From the NCBI GenBank assembly GCA_963966185.1, contig CAWZYM010000172.1:1-64000 (forward strand): 64,000 nt of DNA, in the 5' to 3' direction. This DNA is from Rhabditoides inermis. Its lineage: Eukaryota > Nematoda > Chromadorea > Rhabditida > Rhabditidae. Position numbers and translations under genes: made by a program. The notes under the pieces were generated by a model that was given only the letters and a program-made list of their open reading frames with translations, searched no databases and had not been told where the DNA came from. Positions 61,001 to 64,000 of this stretch are shown piece by piece. Each line of letters opens with the position of its first letter. Within the stretch, counting starts at the first letter, position 1.

Positions 61001-61611
61001 CTGCTGCGCCTCGGAGCTGGTGGTCTGACTCTGACCGCGCCAGCGAGAAACAGACAGCCAGACAACGACGCAGAGAGCGGAGAGAAGACCGACACTCGCC
61101 AACCCTATCCATTGAAGAAGGAAGGGAGACGTCTGAAAAATAAACTCTTCCAGGTGCGGTCATTCAGTTTGATTAGGCAATTTTGATGAGGCAATTTTGA
61201 CGTGTTCCGAAAGTATTCGGAGGTGTTTTTGTGTTTTTAAGAGTGTTATGGCTATACATAAACCAACTCACATCAACCCTCTCATCAAAGAACTCCTCAA
61301 GTCTCCTAGTCGCTGCTGTGCCGTTAGAGATGCCGTAGAGCTCCTAAAACAATCGACAATCGATCGATAATTGATCAATATACCTGCAAAAAGCCGCGCA
61401 GAAGTGTGGAGTTCGGAAGGGGAGCGGTCTCGATGGCATAGAGATTCGTGGACAGGTCTACGAGAGGAGAAAGCCAGCCGTATCCGGGCGGGCGAGAAGC
61501 GGGGGGAGTGTAGTAGGCACACCGGTCTGACAATGAGTAAACATTTCTCTCTCTCTCTCTTCCCTATCTCTCTCTTCCTCCCTCTCTTCTCTTTTTCTCT
61601 CTCTCCCTCTC

Positions 61612-61652
<41 letters not shown>

Positions 61653-61867
61653 TCTCACTCCCACCAACCGCTTTCCGACACCGCGATTGAAGCTGCTGCT
61701 GTTGTGAAGAAGACAGCGGCGAGGAGTGTCCTGTGCAGATCAGTGAGGAGAGACAGAGAAAGAGAGAGAGAGATAGAGAGAGAAAGATAGATAAAGAGAG
61801 AGATAGAGAGAGAAAGAGGGAGAGCGAGAGAGAAGGAGAGAGAGATAAATAGAAACATGTAGAAGGA

Positions 61868-61929
<62 letters not shown>

Positions 61930-61960
61930 GAGAGGTGGTGGCAAGATGAACGCACCCCAT
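58001..61960 (-). CDS. Prominin-like five-TM membrane glycoprotein
   Basis: Many short exons on minus reproduce prominin architecture. The start is a 5-base exon ATGGG (61956-61960, donor GTGCGT) that joins exon 2 at 61730 in phase to give the signal peptide MGTLLAAVFFTTAAASIAVS. Next: ectodomain (WLSPLVDLSTNLYAIETAPL, NSTLLRGFLQELYG, similar to the prominin N-domain), TM1 (near 61110-61050, GLASVGLLSALCVVVWLSV) with a short Cys-containing loop, TM2 (near 60870, LSLLLLSTILFSGYVAFCF), a long helical loop, TM3 (near 59790, ALLICTIVFFFLEFLCLIY), TM4 (near 59430, YAFSILPFLILAVPL), a second loop, TM5 (near 58510, SVLFYVSFYLMAIVYVL), then a Lys/Ser/Thr tail of ATSK-type repeats ending FGDGVYEDV. 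Prominins mark membrane protrusions and bind cholesterol. Five TMs in 1-1-2-1 spacing and the VYEDV end support prominin over tweety-type proteins. Not every exon was phased. Confidence 0.7.
61541..61656 (+). repeat. CT-rich tract in prominin-like gene intron
   Basis: CT/CCTCTC low-complexity sequence. With the GA/GATA tract at 61744-61926, it brackets exon 2, so both sides of the signal-peptide exon are purine/pyrimidine-biased introns. Confidence 0.9.
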
Positions 61961-62012
61961 GGTCGCTTGCTGACCCAACCGCACCGCTGGAGAAATGGCG
62001 AGTGAATGAATG

Positions 62013-62389
62013 ATTCTCTTTCGAAAAGTACGTAAGTAAAGAGAAGAGGTTTGTCTGGATCTGATTCAACAAAAGCGCATGCATAAAATCTCTTTGCAGC
62101 TGACTAAAATATCAAAACAAACCTGCTCTTTCGAATCACTCTAAAATGTGTTTTTTTAACATAAAAAAATATAATGTAAGGTGACTGTGAAATAGGCCAA
62201 ATTTTTATTATAATTCACTATAAATAAATTAATATAATGCATAATGTTCATGTTTTTTTTCATAAACTCGAAAGAGCAGGTTTGTTTTGATATTTTAGTC
62301 AGCTGCAAAGAGATTTTATGCATGCGCTTTTGTTGAATCAGATCCAGACAAACCTCTTCTCTTTACTTACGTACTTTTCGAAAGAGAAT
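62013..62389. mobile_element. Fold-back element with perfect 122-bp arms
   Basis: Arms 62013-62134 and 62268-62389 are exact inverted copies by direct reading (start ATTCTCTTTCGAAAAGTACG, inner end CTGCTCTTTCGA). The 133-bp centre is AT-rich and non-coding. No clear target-site duplication is visible. It fits a palindromic MITE or fold-back transposon and would form a long hairpin in RNA or single-stranded DNA. It begins 53 bases upstream of the prominin-like start. Confidence 0.88.
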
Positions 62390-62833
62390 GGATGTCCTTT
62401 TCTCAAATTTTGAAGAAATTTTTTTCACATTCGTGAATTACGAAAATTAATATACATATTCTAAACTCACTAGTCAGAATGTCATGATTGAAAAATACAA
62501 ATAACTTATACAATACCACATAGTATTATTCACTGGTTTGAAATTATAAAATAGTTTCTGTGATTCCCGCTTTTTAGAAACTGATAGATGTGTTGCTGAA
62601 CAATGTTGTGTTTTATACAATTGTATCTAAATTAGAAACCTTCGAAACAGCTTAGTCGAATCGCTCATGCGCCTGCCGGTCGCTCATTGACGCGCGCTAC
62701 ACACGTTACGAATTTCTCTCTTCTTCCCTTCATCTCCTAAGCAGTTCCATTACCTGGCAAGTTATTACTTAGCTAGTCGAAACGAAATTCTACTACGAGT
62801 AAATTAGCCATTCTTCACTAGTTATCATCATGT
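62390..62833. other. AT-rich intergenic, no gene seen
   Basis: No coding frame, RNA or repeat recognised between the fold-back element and the SINE pair. Confidence 0.5.
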
Positions 62834-63451
62834 CATATCGCGAGTGCATGTACCGTTAAAAGTTTGTTTATCAGCAGTTTCAAGATATACAACCGTCGAC
62901 CTAGCCAATAAGGGGACTGACCTAAGGCTCTCGAGTACAAATCGCTAGCTGCTTACAAGGGTCCATCAATTAATGCAAAGAATTTGGATCAGATGACGTC
63001 ACAGACTTCTGACTCGCTCACGAAAGTTGTGAGGGTGGTCGTCACTCCACCGTGACTAGCGGTACATCATTGGCCGCCGAAAGGATTGAACTCGGGACCT
63101 TCAGCATGATAGCTGCGCGCACATCCACTGCGCTAGCCACCCCATATCGCGAGTGCATGTACCGTTAAAAGTTTGTTTATCAGCAGTTTCAAGTTATACA
63201 ACCGTCGACCTAGCCAATAAGGGGACTGACCTAAGGCTCTCGAGTACAAATCGCTAGCTGCTTACAAGGGTCCATCAATTAATGCAAAGAATTTGGATCA
63301 GATGACGTCACAGACTTCTGACTCGCTCACGAAAGTTGTGAGGGTGGTCGTCACTCCACCGTGACTAGCGGTACATCATTGGCCGCCGAAAGGATTGAAC
63401 TCGGGACCTTCAGCATGATAGCTGCGCGCACATCCACTGCGCTAGCCACCC
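62834..63451 (-). mobile_element. Two tandem copies of a tRNA-derived SINE (309-bp period)
   Basis: Two head-to-tail units starting at 62834 and 63143 (CATATCGCGAGTGCATG) are identical apart from a single base seen (AAGATATAC versus AAGTTATAC). On minus each unit begins with a tRNA-like head: A box TAGCGCAGTGG and B box GAGTTCAATCC, after GGGGTGGC. The body contains a TGACGTCACAGAC stretch. The acceptor stem and anticodon arm do not form a functional tRNA. Confidence 0.75.
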
Positions 63452-63477
63452 CATATTCTCAAAGAAGTTTCATCATG

Positions 63478-63553
63478 GTGTGGAATAGCTCAAGTGGTAG
63501 GGTGAGGGCGTACTGGTACTAACCAGGCGCGTTCGATCTTCGCGTATGCACAT
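63478..63553 (+). other. tRNA-like sequence, degenerate
   Basis: Reads like a tRNA or SINE head: TAGCTCAAGTGG (A-box-like) and GCGTTCGATCTTCGC (B-box/T-arm-like) at tRNA spacing, with weak acceptor-stem pairing (GTGTG with TGCAC). Either a decayed tRNA or a further SINE head. Confidence 0.35.
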
Positions 63554-64000
63554 ACGTATCATATAAAACACACTTCATTAGATTTTGAGCCACTGAAACC
63601 TCGGTCATGAATTGTAATTGCAGAGCCGAGTGCGTTAAACTGATCTTCCTTATTATATTATGTTAATGGTAGTATTACTGTTAGAATTGGCAAGTTGTGG
63701 CACAGAGATCAAAGCAGCCTCACCCGCACTGCTCTGCTCCTCCGCTATTCGCGCGTTCTTTAACTGCCGAGCGCGCTCTCACTCGCCCTCTCCTCACTAA
63801 TCGATCCATTTGATTTCAGGCCGGCTGCCCATTCTGGCTCTAGTCTCTAATCGCATAAGACAGAGAGAGCGCGCAGAGAGCGTGCGCAAGTGAGAGAATC
63901 AGACGGTCATGGGAGAGAAGAGAGTGGCTGATCGAAAAGCGGGGCATGCTCGGCTGGAAGAAGAGAGAGCGCGCAGAGAGCGTACGCTCGTGAGAGAGTC
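63554..64000. other. Unassigned end of window
   Basis: No gene supported. GAGAGAGCGCGCAGAGAGCG occurs twice (near 63861 and 63963), each followed by a near-match CGTGCGCAAGTGAGAGA or CGTACGCTCGTGAGAGA, indicating a GC-rich repeat that runs past the window end. Confidence 0.5.

Noticed and set aside
58000..61960. Tweety-family (TTYH) identity for the five-TM protein
   Set aside because: Tweety proteins lack a cleaved signal peptide and long N-terminal ectodomain; the FLQ-containing N-domain, loop sizes and VYEDV terminus fit prominin better, though a profile search would settle it.

Overview
This is eukaryotic DNA from a nematode. The decisive marker is an intact Major Sperm Protein gene (41535-41972, minus), a family confined to nematodes. 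Short GT-AG introns, an UNC-93-like transporter cluster and a perfect RFX/DAF-19 X-box agree with this. The species cannot be named from the sequence; a chromadorean, rhabditid-type worm is the best guess. Nearly all long open frames in the (CT)n/(GA)n and polypurine tracts are artefacts.

Left part (1-12560): a large inverted duplication. The left arm (about 150-7448) and right arm (7784-about 12560) each carry an apparently intact 16-exon gene for mitochondrial glutamyl-tRNA synthetase (ears-2) and the 3' part of a divergent actin-like gene, around a 335-bp centre. The left arm alone carries two later changes: a 137-bp tandem array that amplified part of ears-2 exon 12 with its splice donor, and a 516-bp transposon-like insert with an 8-bp target duplication. 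The inner 2 kb of the arms is nearly identical, while introns further out have clearly diverged.

Middle left (12.3-21.5 kb): a 17-exon leishmanolysin-like (M8) zinc metalloprotease on plus, sharing a divergent promoter region with ears-2 copy 2; a small secreted protein on minus; then an unrecognised helical multi-exon gene on minus.

Middle (21.5-57.2 kb): a cluster of UNC-93-like 12-TM transporters: one on minus (21.5-25.6 kb) and, on plus, C (33.4-36.8), D (37.9-41.5), a 5'-truncated copy C' (43.7-45.0), E (46.1-49.1) and F (52.9-57.2). A coiled-coil gene with an upstream X-box (27.2-32.8 kb), probably ciliary, lies among them. An 8-kb direct tandem duplication (about 35405-43590 and 43592-51225) copied the 3' half of C, all of D, an MSP gene and a Gly/Tyr-rich secreted peptide gene. 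In the second unit the MSP gene has two 1-base deletions, E has lost an exon end with its donor, and C' has no 5' half; only the Gly/Tyr-rich gene is clean in both.

Right part (57.2-64 kb): a small hypothetical gene and a prominin-like 5-TM gene (58001-61960, minus), whose first coding exon may be only 5 bases. It is followed by a 377-bp fold-back element with perfect 122-bp arms and two tandem copies of a tRNA-derived SINE.

A dispersed 9-mer, TGAAACGTA, occurs about 19 times between 22.5 and 55.3 kb, mostly in introns, and nowhere else in the window that I found. This is the most unexpected unexplained signal.
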